Notes under the pieces: generated by a model
What the model saw: only the letters and a program-made list of their open reading frames with translations
Told to the model about the DNA's origin: nothing
Database searches by the model: none
NCBI RefSeq assembly: GCF_027271155.1
Contig: NZ_CP114542.1
Coordinates: 2,046,001 to 2,110,000 of the forward strand
Direction: 5' to 3'
From: Brevundimonas subvibrioides
Lineage (GTDB): Bacteria; Pseudomonadota; Alphaproteobacteria; Caulobacterales; Caulobacteraceae
Length of the DNA stretch: 64,000 bases
In this document: positions 26,860 through 34,686 of the stretch, in pieces
Layout of the letters: the number at the start of each line of letters is the position of its first letter
How positions within the stretch are numbered: position 1 is the first letter of the stretch
Position numbers and translations under genes: made by a program

Positions 26860-27321
26860 ATGAACGCCGCCCCCCGCATTCGAGTCCGCGTACGCGCTCC
26901 AGAAAACGAGGAACAGGCGGACACGCCAGCGGCCAAAGAGGCTGTGGGCTATCGCTCCCCGCCGATCGCCAGTCGATTCAAGACTGGCCAGTCCGGCAAT
27001 GCCAAGGGCCGCCCTAAGGGCAGCCGCAACATCGAGACCCTGTACCGCGAGGTCCTCGACATGAAGATCACCACGGCCGTCGGGGGCAAAAAGCAGACCA
27101 TCACGGCTCTGAAAGCCGTCCTTATGAAGCAAATGCAGAAGGCGCTCGCCGGCGACTTCCGTTCAATGGAGGCCGTCATCGAAGCGCAGATCAAGTACGC
27201 TGAAAACCGAGAAGCAAGAGCCGAGGCTCGAGAACTGGGCGATCGAAGCCGGGGCATCCTCGAACGCGCCCGCGAGCGGATGCGGTTGGACCTGGCAGCA
27301 GAGATGGGGTGCCCGTCATGA
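26860..27321 (+). CDS. DUF5681 domain protein
   Basis: 153 residues. A basic N-terminus is followed by the DUF5681 signature SRFKTGQSGNAKGRPKGSRN, then a helical C-terminus (LYREVLDMKITTAVGG, ALKAVLMKQMQKALAGDFRS, MEAVIEAQIKYAE). Such genes usually sit immediately before a terminase large subunit and may be small-terminase-like DNA-binding partners (inference). It overlaps the terminase start by four bases (ATGA), so they are coupled. Confidence 0.85.
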   Translation: MNAAPRIRVRVRAPENEEQADTPAAKEAVGYRSPPIASRFKTGQSGNAKGRPKGSRNIETLYREVLDMKITTAVGGKKQTITALKAVLMKQMQKALAGDFRSMEAVIEAQIKYAENREARAEARELGDRSRGILERARERMRLDLAAEMGCPS

Positions 27322-28832
27322 CCGTCTTGGACCCGCTCGGCCACTACAGGGCTCACTTGAGCGATGATCTCTGCGCGTTCGCGGAAGCCAGCCTGGAGGT
27401 TACTGACCCGATCGGCTTTGCACGGTTCGTACCGAACTGGCATCAACAGGTGCTGGCCTACCACCTGGAGCGCGTGGAGCGCGGGGAATGCCGCCGCCTG
27501 CTCATCCTGGCCCCTCCGCGCAGTCTGAAGTCCCACATGGCGTCCGTGGCGTTCCCCGCATGGGTGCTCGGTCGCAATCCGGCGCGCCGCATACTTTGCG
27601 CGTCCCATAGCCTGGATTTGGCAAAGAAGCTCGCCGGCGACAGCGCCGCTGTCATGCGCAGCTCGCTTTATTGCGACGTATTCCCGGGTGTTCAGATCGA
27701 CCGGGATCGGGATGTCGAGCTCACAACCCGCCAGAGGGGCAGCCGATATGCGACCTCGATCGGCGGACCGGCCATTGGCCGAGGAGCCGACATCTGGATC
27801 TTGGACGACCTTCACAAGCCGGAGGAGATATACTCCGACGACCTTCGCGAACGCCCATACCGCTGGCTCACGGAAACAGCCATCACCCGGCTCGACGACA
27901 AGGCGACAGGCTCCCTCGTTCTGATCATGCAGCGTCTGCACCCCGACGACATCGCCTCCAAGCTAATCGCAACGGGTGATTGGGAAGTGGTCGAACTGCC
28001 AGCCATAGCGGGCGTGGACACCACTTATCAGCTGGGACCGTCCCGCACGCACCTCTTTCGGGCAGGCGAATACCTCCAGCCCGCGCGTGAGGGCCGCGAC
28101 GTGCTTGACGAGATCCGGCGCGGCATGGGCACTCTTTCGTTCAACGCCCAATATCTCCAGGCTCCCCAGGACATGTCCGGCGGCGTGGTACAGATCGGCT
28201 GGATCCATCGCTACGACGGCGTGATCGAACCTAGGCCCACCGACTATGTCCTTCAGTCGTGGGACCCCGCTATATCCGACGATATGACGGCCGATTACTC
28301 AGTCTGTACGACTTGGGTACGACGGGGTGGGGTCGCTCACTTGGTTGATGTGTGGCGCGACAGGCGCACTTTGCCTGAGTTGATCCCCGTTGCCCTGGAC
28401 CTGGCTCGGCGGTGGTCGACAGACGAGGTCGTAATCGAGACCAATGGTATTGGTCTGGGCTTCTATCAATCCTTGCTTGAGCGAGTCCGGACGCAGTCCG
28501 GCGACCGTGCCCATCGTCGGACCCTTGATCGCGGGGAGGGATTGGTCGCGCGCACGGGCCGAGGCGACCACTGGCGGCTGCCCGAGGTCCAGTTCCGCCG
28601 CCAAACCAACACGCTCGGAAAGCTGGAGCGGCTGATAGCCTGCACGCCACAGATGGAGGACGGCCGGGTCAAGTTCCCGACGAACGCACACTGGCTGGCG
28701 GCCTATATGCGGGAGTTGCTGAGGTTCAACGGTCGCACCGGGGAGGACGACCAGGTCGATAGCACCAGCCAGGCGCTGCAGAGACTACGACCCCGCCGCA
28801 ACGGCGGCGTGCTTCAGATCACGGCCTACTAA
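27318..28832 (+). CDS. Phage terminase large subunit
   Basis: 504 residues. ATPase domain with NWHQQVLAYHLERVERGECR, variant Walker A LAPPRSLKS, then CASHSLDLAKKLAGDS and Walker B-type IWILDDLHKPEE. The nuclease (RNase H-like) domain has QSWDPAISDDMTADYSVCTTW, EVVIETNGIGLGF and DDQVDSTSQALQR with acidic residues for metal binding. Normally it cuts and packages phage DNA. No portal, capsid or tail genes follow, so this is a packaging remnant or a cassette carried by a phage-dependent element. Confidence 0.9.
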   Translation: MTVLDPLGHYRAHLSDDLCAFAEASLEVTDPIGFARFVPNWHQQVLAYHLERVERGECRRLLILAPPRSLKSHMASVAFPAWVLGRNPARRILCASHSLDLAKKLAGDSAAVMRSSLYCDVFPGVQIDRDRDVELTTRQRGSRYATSIGGPAIGRGADIWILDDLHKPEEIYSDDLRERPYRWLTETAITRLDDKATGSLVLIMQRLHPDDIASKLIATGDWEVVELPAIAGVDTTYQLGPSRTHLFRAGEYLQPAREGRDVLDEIRRGMGTLSFNAQYLQAPQDMSGGVVQIGWIHRYDGVIEPRPTDYVLQSWDPAISDDMTADYSVCTTWVRRGGVAHLVDVWRDRRTLPELIPVALDLARRWSTDEVVIETNGIGLGFYQSLLERVRTQSGDRAHRRTLDRGEGLVARTGRGDHWRLPEVQFRRQTNTLGKLERLIACTPQMEDGRVKFPTNAHWLAAYMRELLRFNGRTGEDDQVDSTSQALQRLRPRRNGGVLQITAY

Positions 28833-29047
28833 GGCCCATTTGGCGGGGTGACCAGTTCCGCCGCGCTGATCTGCAGCGCAGCGGCAATCCGCTCGAGCAC
28901 ATTCATCGTGATGTTGCGATGGCCGTTCTCGACGCCGGACAGATAGGTCGTGTGAACCTGGGCCATGTGGGCGAGCTCGTCCTGCGGCAGACCCCGCGCC
29001 TCGCGAGCCTTCCGTATGTTCGCGCCCACGATGATCCGCAAAGCCAT
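28829..29047 (-). CDS. XRE-family transcriptional regulator
   Basis: 72 residues, essentially one helix-turn-helix: VGANIRKAREARGLPQDELA, HMAQVHTTYLSGVENGHRNI and TMNVLERIAAALQISAAEL. It resembles restriction-modification controller and phage repressor proteins. Converges with the terminase gene (4-base overlap at the stops) and is divergent from the following membrane protein gene, which it may regulate along with itself. Confidence 0.9.
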   Translation of the reverse strand: MALRIIVGANIRKAREARGLPQDELAHMAQVHTTYLSGVENGHRNITMNVLERIAAALQISAAELVTPPNGP

Positions 29048-29124
29048 GCCGCCAAGCGCACCGACGCGACTGGACTGTGAATAGACTATGAGTAATGTCG
29101 GTCCGTGCCGTGGAGAGAAACGCG

Positions 29125-30069
29125 ATGACCGAACAATACGATAAGCCTGTCCCCAGGAAGCGGGGCTGGGTGAGTGTCATTTGGTGGATCCTGACCGGCG
29201 TGTTTATCCTTTGGGCGATCCAGGCCGGCTCTCAGCACAATATCGTCTTGGCAGCCGGCTTCCTGACCGCCGCGATCCTCGTTGCGCCTACTGTTCAGAA
29301 GATGCTTCTCTCGCTCCCTGGATTGCGAATGCCAGGCTGGGCCGTGCCAATCACCGCGATTGGGATCGCCGTCGTCGCCATCGCGGTATCGCCCCCCTCG
29401 GAGGTCGCAACGGCGCCAGCGTCATCTCCAAGCCCCGCCTCGAGGCAAGCTGCCGTGAAAACACCAGCCGACACGCTCTCGGGGCGCGTATCCATTGCCC
29501 GTGATTGGATCGACATTCTCATCCGGGACGATCTGAACACGAAGGAGGGACATCGTGACGATTACGAAACCCCCACCCTCCGAAATGAACTTACGCAAGC
29601 CGAAGATTGGGGCACGCTGGCATTCGAAGGATTGCGAGCTCAACGCGCCAGCCAAGAGGTCCCTGAACTTAGAAGCTTGATGACGCGGGCGGCGACATAT
29701 CAGCGCCGGGAGTTTCCCCGCTACCGGCTGGGCTACGCCAAGCAGGCATATGGCAAGATATGGCAGAACGACATAAAGGTTCAGGCCAGAGGCGAGCGTA
29801 ACTCCACTCTGCGCCTGACCGGCCTTGTGTTCGCGGCCAACCGCAACATCGGCGAGATGCATCGCGAGATCGAGGATGAGGCCAGGCGGCTACGATTCAA
29901 GCGCATCGAGTACGCGACCTTCGATACGGGCGAGTATCAATACTTCGACCTCGAAGTGCCAGCAGATGAAGAGGTTGGCGTGTGGGTGGGGAACGAGTTC
30001 ATGTCGGCGAGCGCGCCGGGACCTGACGAGGAGGCGACGATGCTCGTCAGACCGATGGCGGGACGCTAA
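29125..30069 (+). CDS. Hypothetical membrane protein
   Basis: 314 residues. Three hydrophobic segments near the N-terminus (VSVIWWILTGVFILWAIQAG, NIVLAAGFLTAAILVA, MPGWAVPITAIGIAVVAIAV) are followed by a Pro/Ser linker and a soluble domain of ~200 residues containing RRLRFKRIEYATFDTGEYQY and EVGVWVGNEF. I recognise no family. ATG preceded by GGAGAGAAACGCG. The gene is divergent from the XRE regulator and may be its target. Confidence 0.6.
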   Translation: MTEQYDKPVPRKRGWVSVIWWILTGVFILWAIQAGSQHNIVLAAGFLTAAILVAPTVQKMLLSLPGLRMPGWAVPITAIGIAVVAIAVSPPSEVATAPASSPSPASRQAAVKTPADTLSGRVSIARDWIDILIRDDLNTKEGHRDDYETPTLRNELTQAEDWGTLAFEGLRAQRASQEVPELRSLMTRAATYQRREFPRYRLGYAKQAYGKIWQNDIKVQARGERNSTLRLTGLVFAANRNIGEMHREIEDEARRLRFKRIEYATFDTGEYQYFDLEVPADEEVGVWVGNEFMSASAPGPDEEATMLVRPMAGR

Positions 30070-30108
30070 TTGCAATTCCGAAATGCACCAAACACAACTC
30101 CCGCCGCA

Positions 30109-30936
30109 TTATCGAGACGCCGTACCGCAAAGCATCTCGCACGGTTCACCGTCGCTGTTGCCGTCGAGTGACGCCACCCCGCACTGCGTCAGGTAGAAGT
30201 TAGCCTCTGCGCACGAATTCATCTGACGGCAGTATTGCTTACCCGAGCAGCTGAACGTCCCGCTGGTGAGGGATTTCGAGGCTCCACTGCCCGACCGCGA
30301 CGCTAGCAGCGACCGCATGCCAGTCGATGCTGCAGCGGTCTCTGGTGCCAGCCCGCTGCCTTCCCTCACCCCTTGTCGCCATTCCCAAGGTGCCACAGTT
30401 TCTGCATCGCTCAGCGACCACAGACCGACGCGCTGCGCGCGTGCGCGCGTCTCGGCGGCGATCAGAGTCCGGTCGGTCAGATAGCGCCGGTAAGCCCAAG
30501 ACGCCCCCTGTTCGACCATGGTGCGGTTGATGTCTGAACCGTCGACAAACAGGCGCGCGACGACGCGGCCGTAGCGATCGTTATCAGTCTGCCGCACCGA
30601 GATCGTCTTGCCGAACGCGAGCGTCGACAGCGTCTGCCGCGACCGATCTCCCCAGGGCTGCCGACGCTCAGGTGCGTCGATCTCAGCCAGTCTGATGGTG
30701 TGCTGCTGGTTCTGTGCGTCGACCACGGTGAGCGTGTCACCATCGGTGATCCCAACGACGCGCGCCTCGAATGAGACGGCCTGCGTTGGTCGCGCGCCGA
30801 GCCCAACCTGGTCGATCACTGACGCTGCACGTTCGCAACTGGCGAGCACCACACACGTGAGCATCATGAACGTCGCGAGCGCGACGCGTGCAACCGGTCT
30901 CAGTGGATTTGTCGTGATCTGCACTGAGACGCTCAT
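30109..30936 (-). CDS. Secreted/lipidated thermonuclease with excalibur domain
   Basis: 275 residues. N-terminal signal with lipobox-like VVLASC, then a staphylococcal-nuclease domain: VVGITDGDTLTVVDAQNQQH, IRLAEIDAPERRQPWG, and the second Arg in NDRYGRVVARLFVDG, which together hold the usual R-E-R catalytic set. The C-terminus is a calcium-binding excalibur motif: FSCSGKQYCRQMNSCAEANF with Cys-rich DGNSDGEPCEMLC. Probably an extracytoplasmic nuclease. It lies 75 bases downstream of the kinase gene, so it may belong to the VWA-PP2C-kinase operon. Its start overlaps a copy of the dispersed island repeat. Confidence 0.85.
   Translation of the reverse strand: MSVSVQITTNPLRPVARVALATFMMLTCVVLASCERAASVIDQVGLGARPTQAVSFEARVVGITDGDTLTVVDAQNQQHTIRLAEIDAPERRQPWGDRSRQTLSTLAFGKTISVRQTDNDRYGRVVARLFVDGSDINRTMVEQGASWAYRRYLTDRTLIAAETRARAQRVGLWSLSDAETVAPWEWRQGVREGSGLAPETAAASTGMRSLLASRSGSGASKSLTSGTFSCSGKQYCRQMNSCAEANFYLTQCGVASLDGNSDGEPCEMLCGTASR
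30902..30933 (+). repeat. Dispersed island repeat, copy A (short)
   Basis: Only the 3' block is present: AGTGGATTTGTCGTGATCTG followed by CACTGAGAC. It overlaps the first codons of the thermonuclease gene on the opposite strand. The shared 3' block with copies B-D is 10-14 identical bases plus the preceding GTGGATTTG. Confidence 0.45.
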
Positions 30937-31011
30937 TAGCGGGCGTGTCCTCGCGAAAGATCGGCTGGCAAAAAGCTCAACTGTGCGCGGGGCCCACTCG
31001 CGTACCGGAGA

Positions 31012-32664
31012 CTATCCAACACATTTGCTAATAAGGAAGATGATCACACCGAAGGCGATCACCGGCCAGATCCAACCGTGGTCCGAGCTCGATTTCGTGG
31101 GCGGTATAGCCGGCCTAGTCACGACGGGCGGTCTCGCCCCGGAGCTAGTCGGCCCCTTTAGCGTCGCAAGGAGCTGCTGATTAGAGGTAGCGGGTCGAGC
31201 CGTCGTTGCGGCGCTTGCTCGCCCGCCCAACCCCGTTCGAGCAGATTGCTTAGCCGTGCCATTCAGCTGGCCAATCAGGTCTTTGTTGGACGAGATGGCC
31301 CTGGTGGTCCCAGCCCTCGCGCCGACCGCCCCAAGTCGGAACTTCGCCTCGGTAGCGGTAAGCTGGACGATCTGACCGTCGGATGTGACGGTGATCCCAA
31401 CGCTCACATACGACCGGCCACGGAAACTCCCTTGATATGGCGGCTCGACGAGGCCGGTCACGCTAATCCAGCGCCCTACCCACGCTTCACCAGGTCGTGT
31501 GCTCTGCTGACCCAGACCTTCCGACCAAAGCGTGACCTTGACGCTCTGCTCATTCCACTTGCCGAAGTTGATGAAGACGTATGGAAGTCCGCGCCCTCGT
31601 CCGCGGCGCCCGACACCTTCCTTGACCGAGGTGATCTGTCCGACGATCTCAACACGCTCCCCTACGGCGCCTTCGACCGCTGCATAGTCGCCCCCCTGAA
31701 GAACGGGGTAGGGGCCAATATAGCCGATGGCAGCTTGCGCGGCCCGACGTGCCAACTGGATCGGAGGGGCCGCGGGAATGTTTTGGCCGGCGAGAAAGTC
31801 GGCGAGGGTCGGGGTTTGAGACACCGGAGCCGAGCAGATTGCCGCGAGACGATCTGCTGCGGCTTTTAATTCCGGGATTGCCCTCAGCTCCGCAAAGACC
31901 GGTGAGCCTTGCGGATCTGCGTAGTCGTTGGCGCGAAAGATGATGCTCTCGCCGCCATTGTTGTAGCGCTGCTGGAGGTCCGGCTTCCGACTGACAGCGT
32001 CCAGGCTGAGATCCACGACGATGAATGAGAACCGATCCATCTCTGGACCAAAATCACTAGTCGACCGCTTTGGATGCTGGAACGCTTTGTGGCCCACCTC
32101 GGAGCCTTGCCCTGGCGTCATTCCTGGCACGTACATACCGTCATAATCGATGAGCCGGAGCTCATCGTTCTGCACAATCACGTTGAGATTCTGCAGGTCG
32201 CCGTGAGCAATACCCCGACGCCTCAACTCGGCTTCGAGGCGTGAGAAGCGCTCTCGTAGCGCCACAACTCGCGGAGCGCTTCGTGCGTTGGCTGCCAAGT
32301 AGAGATCGAGCGTGTCGCCGTCCACCCAGTCCATCTTGACGATGGGAAAGCGGACACCGCGCACCATGATTCCAGTTGGCTGGTAGTCAAACTTTACAAA
32401 GTAATCGGCCGAGAGATTTTTCAGGGCCGATGAGATCGCGGCATATCGATCGCCAATGCCAGGAGCCTCTCTATGAAAGCACCTCACTGCGTAGCGGCGT
32501 GAACCCGTCGTGACTTGATAAGTCACCGCAAGCCCCCCGCCGGCCATAGCCGGGAGTCCGAGCGCGTTAGTTTTCAGGACTCCTGTCGCAAGCTCACGGT
32601 CGCTGAACGCGCGATCCGGTGCTTGAACGGCATCGTGGTACTCAGTGACTGATGGGAGAGACAT
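31012..32664 (-). CDS. Protein kinase-like protein with OB-like region and C-terminal membrane helix
   Basis: 550 residues. Kinase-fold region (~20-260) with catalytic loop HGDLQNLN and metal-binding DYDG in place of DFG. The usual VAIK lysine position reads YAVRCF, so an arginine may replace it. Residues ~330-450 look beta-rich and OB-like (GERVEIVGQITSVKEG, LPYVFINFGKWNEQSVKVTL, WISVTGLVEPPYQG). A Ser/Thr/Ala-rich linker leads to a C-terminal transmembrane helix (WIWPVIAFGVIIFLISKC). It overlaps the PP2C gene by 23 bases and follows a VWA gene: a TerY-P-like triad. Substrates unknown. Confidence 0.75.
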   Translation of the reverse strand: MSLPSVTEYHDAVQAPDRAFSDRELATGVLKTNALGLPAMAGGGLAVTYQVTTGSRRYAVRCFHREAPGIGDRYAAISSALKNLSADYFVKFDYQPTGIMVRGVRFPIVKMDWVDGDTLDLYLAANARSAPRVVALRERFSRLEAELRRRGIAHGDLQNLNVIVQNDELRLIDYDGMYVPGMTPGQGSEVGHKAFQHPKRSTSDFGPEMDRFSFIVVDLSLDAVSRKPDLQQRYNNGGESIIFRANDYADPQGSPVFAELRAIPELKAAADRLAAICSAPVSQTPTLADFLAGQNIPAAPPIQLARRAAQAAIGYIGPYPVLQGGDYAAVEGAVGERVEIVGQITSVKEGVGRRGRGRGLPYVFINFGKWNEQSVKVTLWSEGLGQQSTRPGEAWVGRWISVTGLVEPPYQGSFRGRSYVSVGITVTSDGQIVQLTATEAKFRLGAVGARAGTTRAISSNKDLIGQLNGTAKQSARTGLGGRASAATTARPATSNQQLLATLKGPTSSGARPPVVTRPAIPPTKSSSDHGWIWPVIAFGVIIFLISKCVG

Positions 32665-33364
32665 CGCAGTCCATGATGAGCAAAGTGGTGTCGTCGCGAC
32701 GGAGGCGACCGGCTTGGCGCTCAGAAACCACGAACTCTTCGAATTCTTGGTCTGACAGCTTCGTCGTCAGCTCATGAGCGCGATTTGGATAGCTCACCAG
32801 CCAATGGCCAAGTGCGTCGGTCACCAAGAGCAGGCACGGGGAGCTATACGGAGTCAGGTCGATGACTTGAGTTTGGATTTTCTCGACCTCTCGAAATATC
32901 GGTTCGTTCTCGGCAGCGGAGGTGCTGATGAGTTGGGGGCTCGCGTCAAACTGCTCAGGACGACTGTACGGCATTGTGTGCTGGAGCTCGCCGGCATCAA
33001 TGATGGCGAGTACGGAGTCGCCGACCACGACAACCTCTATCGAGCCTGGAACCTGAGCCGGTCGAACTCCGAGAAGCGACGCGAAGCTTCCCCGGTCGAG
33101 CGCACCCTGCTGCATCCAGTCCAGCGCATCCCGATTATACGCGGCTTTATAAGTGATTGCCGCGCTCTTGATCCAGGCGGCGGTAAACGACGCCCCGTTC
33201 ACAAAACCTTGCGCCAGCAATTCAGCCCACGGCCCTGAGTCAAACGAAACGCTTGCACCATCACTGATCGCGCACGCCCGCCCGTCGAGCGATCTTGCAT
33301 AACGGTCCTCATTAGCCGCGTCGTCTCGCTTAGCCACTGTGAACGCGCGCACGAACGAGATCAT
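32642..33364 (-). CDS. PP2C-family protein phosphatase
   Basis: 240 residues with the PP2C metal-binding framework: ANEDRYARSLDGRACAISDG (first aspartates), EVVVVGDSVLAII, LLLVTDALGHWLV and the C-terminal RDDTTLLIMD. Expected to remove phosphates placed by the neighbouring kinase. ATG is one base after the VWA stop codon and the end overlaps the kinase start, so all three are translationally coupled. Confidence 0.85.
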   Translation of the reverse strand: MISFVRAFTVAKRDDAANEDRYARSLDGRACAISDGASVSFDSGPWAELLAQGFVNGASFTAAWIKSAAITYKAAYNRDALDWMQQGALDRGSFASLLGVRPAQVPGSIEVVVVGDSVLAIIDAGELQHTMPYSRPEQFDASPQLISTSAAENEPIFREVEKIQTQVIDLTPYSSPCLLLVTDALGHWLVSYPNRAHELTTKLSDQEFEEFVVSERQAGRLRRDDTTLLIMDCDVSPISH

Positions 33365-33365
33365 C

Positions 33366-34265
33366 TCACCGGTCAGCCGTCAGCCTTGGCCTGGTCCCGA
33401 TATCGAAGAAGTCCGCGATGTGCCGCGGATCTGCGTTGAACATGAAGCCACGCGCGCCGTCACCGACAGCGTAGCCCTTCTGTCCGGCAAGACGTCGGAT
33501 GTGATCGGGCATCGGGCTCGACATGCGGTAAAGCGTACGCGCGTACGCGTTGGGCAAGCTAGCTTCTGAGCTCGGAAACGTGGTCGGCTCGGAATTGTCT
33601 CCGGACACGTGGATGTTGAACAACAAGCACTCACCGTCGCCCGTCGAAAGCTGGTGCAGGACATCTCCGATATTCGACGGATCACCGTCGGTAGATTCGC
33701 CGTCGGTTACATGGATGATTGTGGGTGGATAGGAATGAGGGTGAGCGTCGCACCAATCGCCTATAGCCTCAGCTGCCGTGGTCAGGCCTGCGCACATTGG
33801 GGTGCCACCGGACGCGGTCGGATCGAACCATACCGGAAACTTTACGCGGCGCTCGAAAACGCCCCCTGCTCCATCGTCCTCGTGGCGAGTCCGGTCTTCG
33901 ACCCGGGTTGGGTTGTTCGCCAGATCGACGATCGAACTGATTGCCTTGCCACCGGCCAGGCCAGCCCGGGTGCCGCCGCCTCCGTAGGTCACTATCCCCA
34001 CGTCGAAGTAATTCCTGACGCCGTCAGATTTCGTGCAGTTCGTAACAAGGGTGTAGATCGTCTTGTTCATCACATCGGCTACGAAGTCCGCCTTGGATTT
34101 TCCCGTGGCCATCGCGTCCGCCATAGATCCAGACTGGTCGACAACGAAAAGAATACAGGTCGGGTGGTCCCGACTGATCTCGGCTGAGTACGTCAAAATG
34201 GCCCCCAAAGTCTGCGCCAAGTTAGGCAGCGCGATAGATCGGCGCACGAGCACCGGATCTTTCAA
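33366..34265 (-). CDS. VWA-domain protein (TerY-like)
   Basis: 299 residues forming a von Willebrand A domain: TCILFVVDQSGSMADAMATG carries the MIDAS DxSGS, TSGGTP-type SASGGTPMCAGL (ATASGGTPMC) supplies the Thr, and PPTIIHVTDGESTDG the last Asp. TerY-type VWA proteins pair with PP2C and kinase genes in stress or phage-response clusters. Start is TTG; in-frame TAG lies three codons upstream and no ATG precedes the MIDAS, so TTG is the only usable start. First gene of the triad operon. Confidence 0.82.
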   Translation of the reverse strand: MKDPVLVRRSIALPNLAQTLGAILTYSAEISRDHPTCILFVVDQSGSMADAMATGKSKADFVADVMNKTIYTLVTNCTKSDGVRNYFDVGIVTYGGGGTRAGLAGGKAISSIVDLANNPTRVEDRTRHEDDGAGGVFERRVKFPVWFDPTASGGTPMCAGLTTAAEAIGDWCDAHPHSYPPTIIHVTDGESTDGDPSNIGDVLHQLSTGDGECLLFNIHVSGDNSEPTTFPSSEASLPNAYARTLYRMSSPMPDHIRRLAGQKGYAVGDGARGFMFNADPRHIADFFDIGTRPRLTADR

Positions 34266-34686
34266 AGCCTAACCATTGAAACGTGCATGTCAGAGTGGCG
34301 CAACCACGCAAATCGTAAGGCGCGTGATGGTGTCGCCAGACAGGACAAACTTGCGGAAGCCCGAAAGTCCACCCTGCCCTTCGATGGATTTTTGCTGATC
34401 TGCACGGAGCGCGGCATTGTCGGGAGTTGACACGCGGCGGTGACCATTTTTGACTCGTTCCGGGCTCCAGCGACGTCCGCTACCAAGTGCGCCGAGATCA
34501 AGGGCTAACCGGCCGGCGTAGTTTGCTCAGAACATTCATGCCTGAACATTGAGCTTGGCCTGAAGCCCAACCAGACTCGGCTCAGAATTCACAACTTCTG
34601 CACCGCCGGCAAGCGCGCGCCTACCTAGGGTTTCATTGAGACTCCAGCCAACCTTGCCGTTAAGGTTAGCGGGTAGGAGAGAACCG
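34266..34686. other. Intergenic region with one repeat copy
   Basis: Divergent gap between the VWA gene and the RloC-like ATPase gene. It holds one copy of the dispersed island repeat (about 34345-34412) and a good ribosome site (GGAGAG) before the ATPase ATG. A 79-codon minus-strand frame here looks non-coding (low similarity to anything, no ribosome site). Confidence 0.5.
34345..34412 (+). repeat. Dispersed island repeat, copy B
   Basis: Contains CCCTGCCCTTCGATGGATTT and, close after, TGATCTGCACGGAG. The CCCTGCCCTTCGA block also occurs in the 44.4 kb copy, and GGATTT plus GATCTGCAC in the other copies. It lies ~280 bases upstream of the RloC-like gene. Confidence 0.55.

Noticed and set aside
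34262..34501. 79-codon minus-strand frame upstream of the VWA gene
   Set aside because: No ribosome site, serine/arginine-rich composition unlike a protein, and its start lies within the repeat region; treated as spurious.
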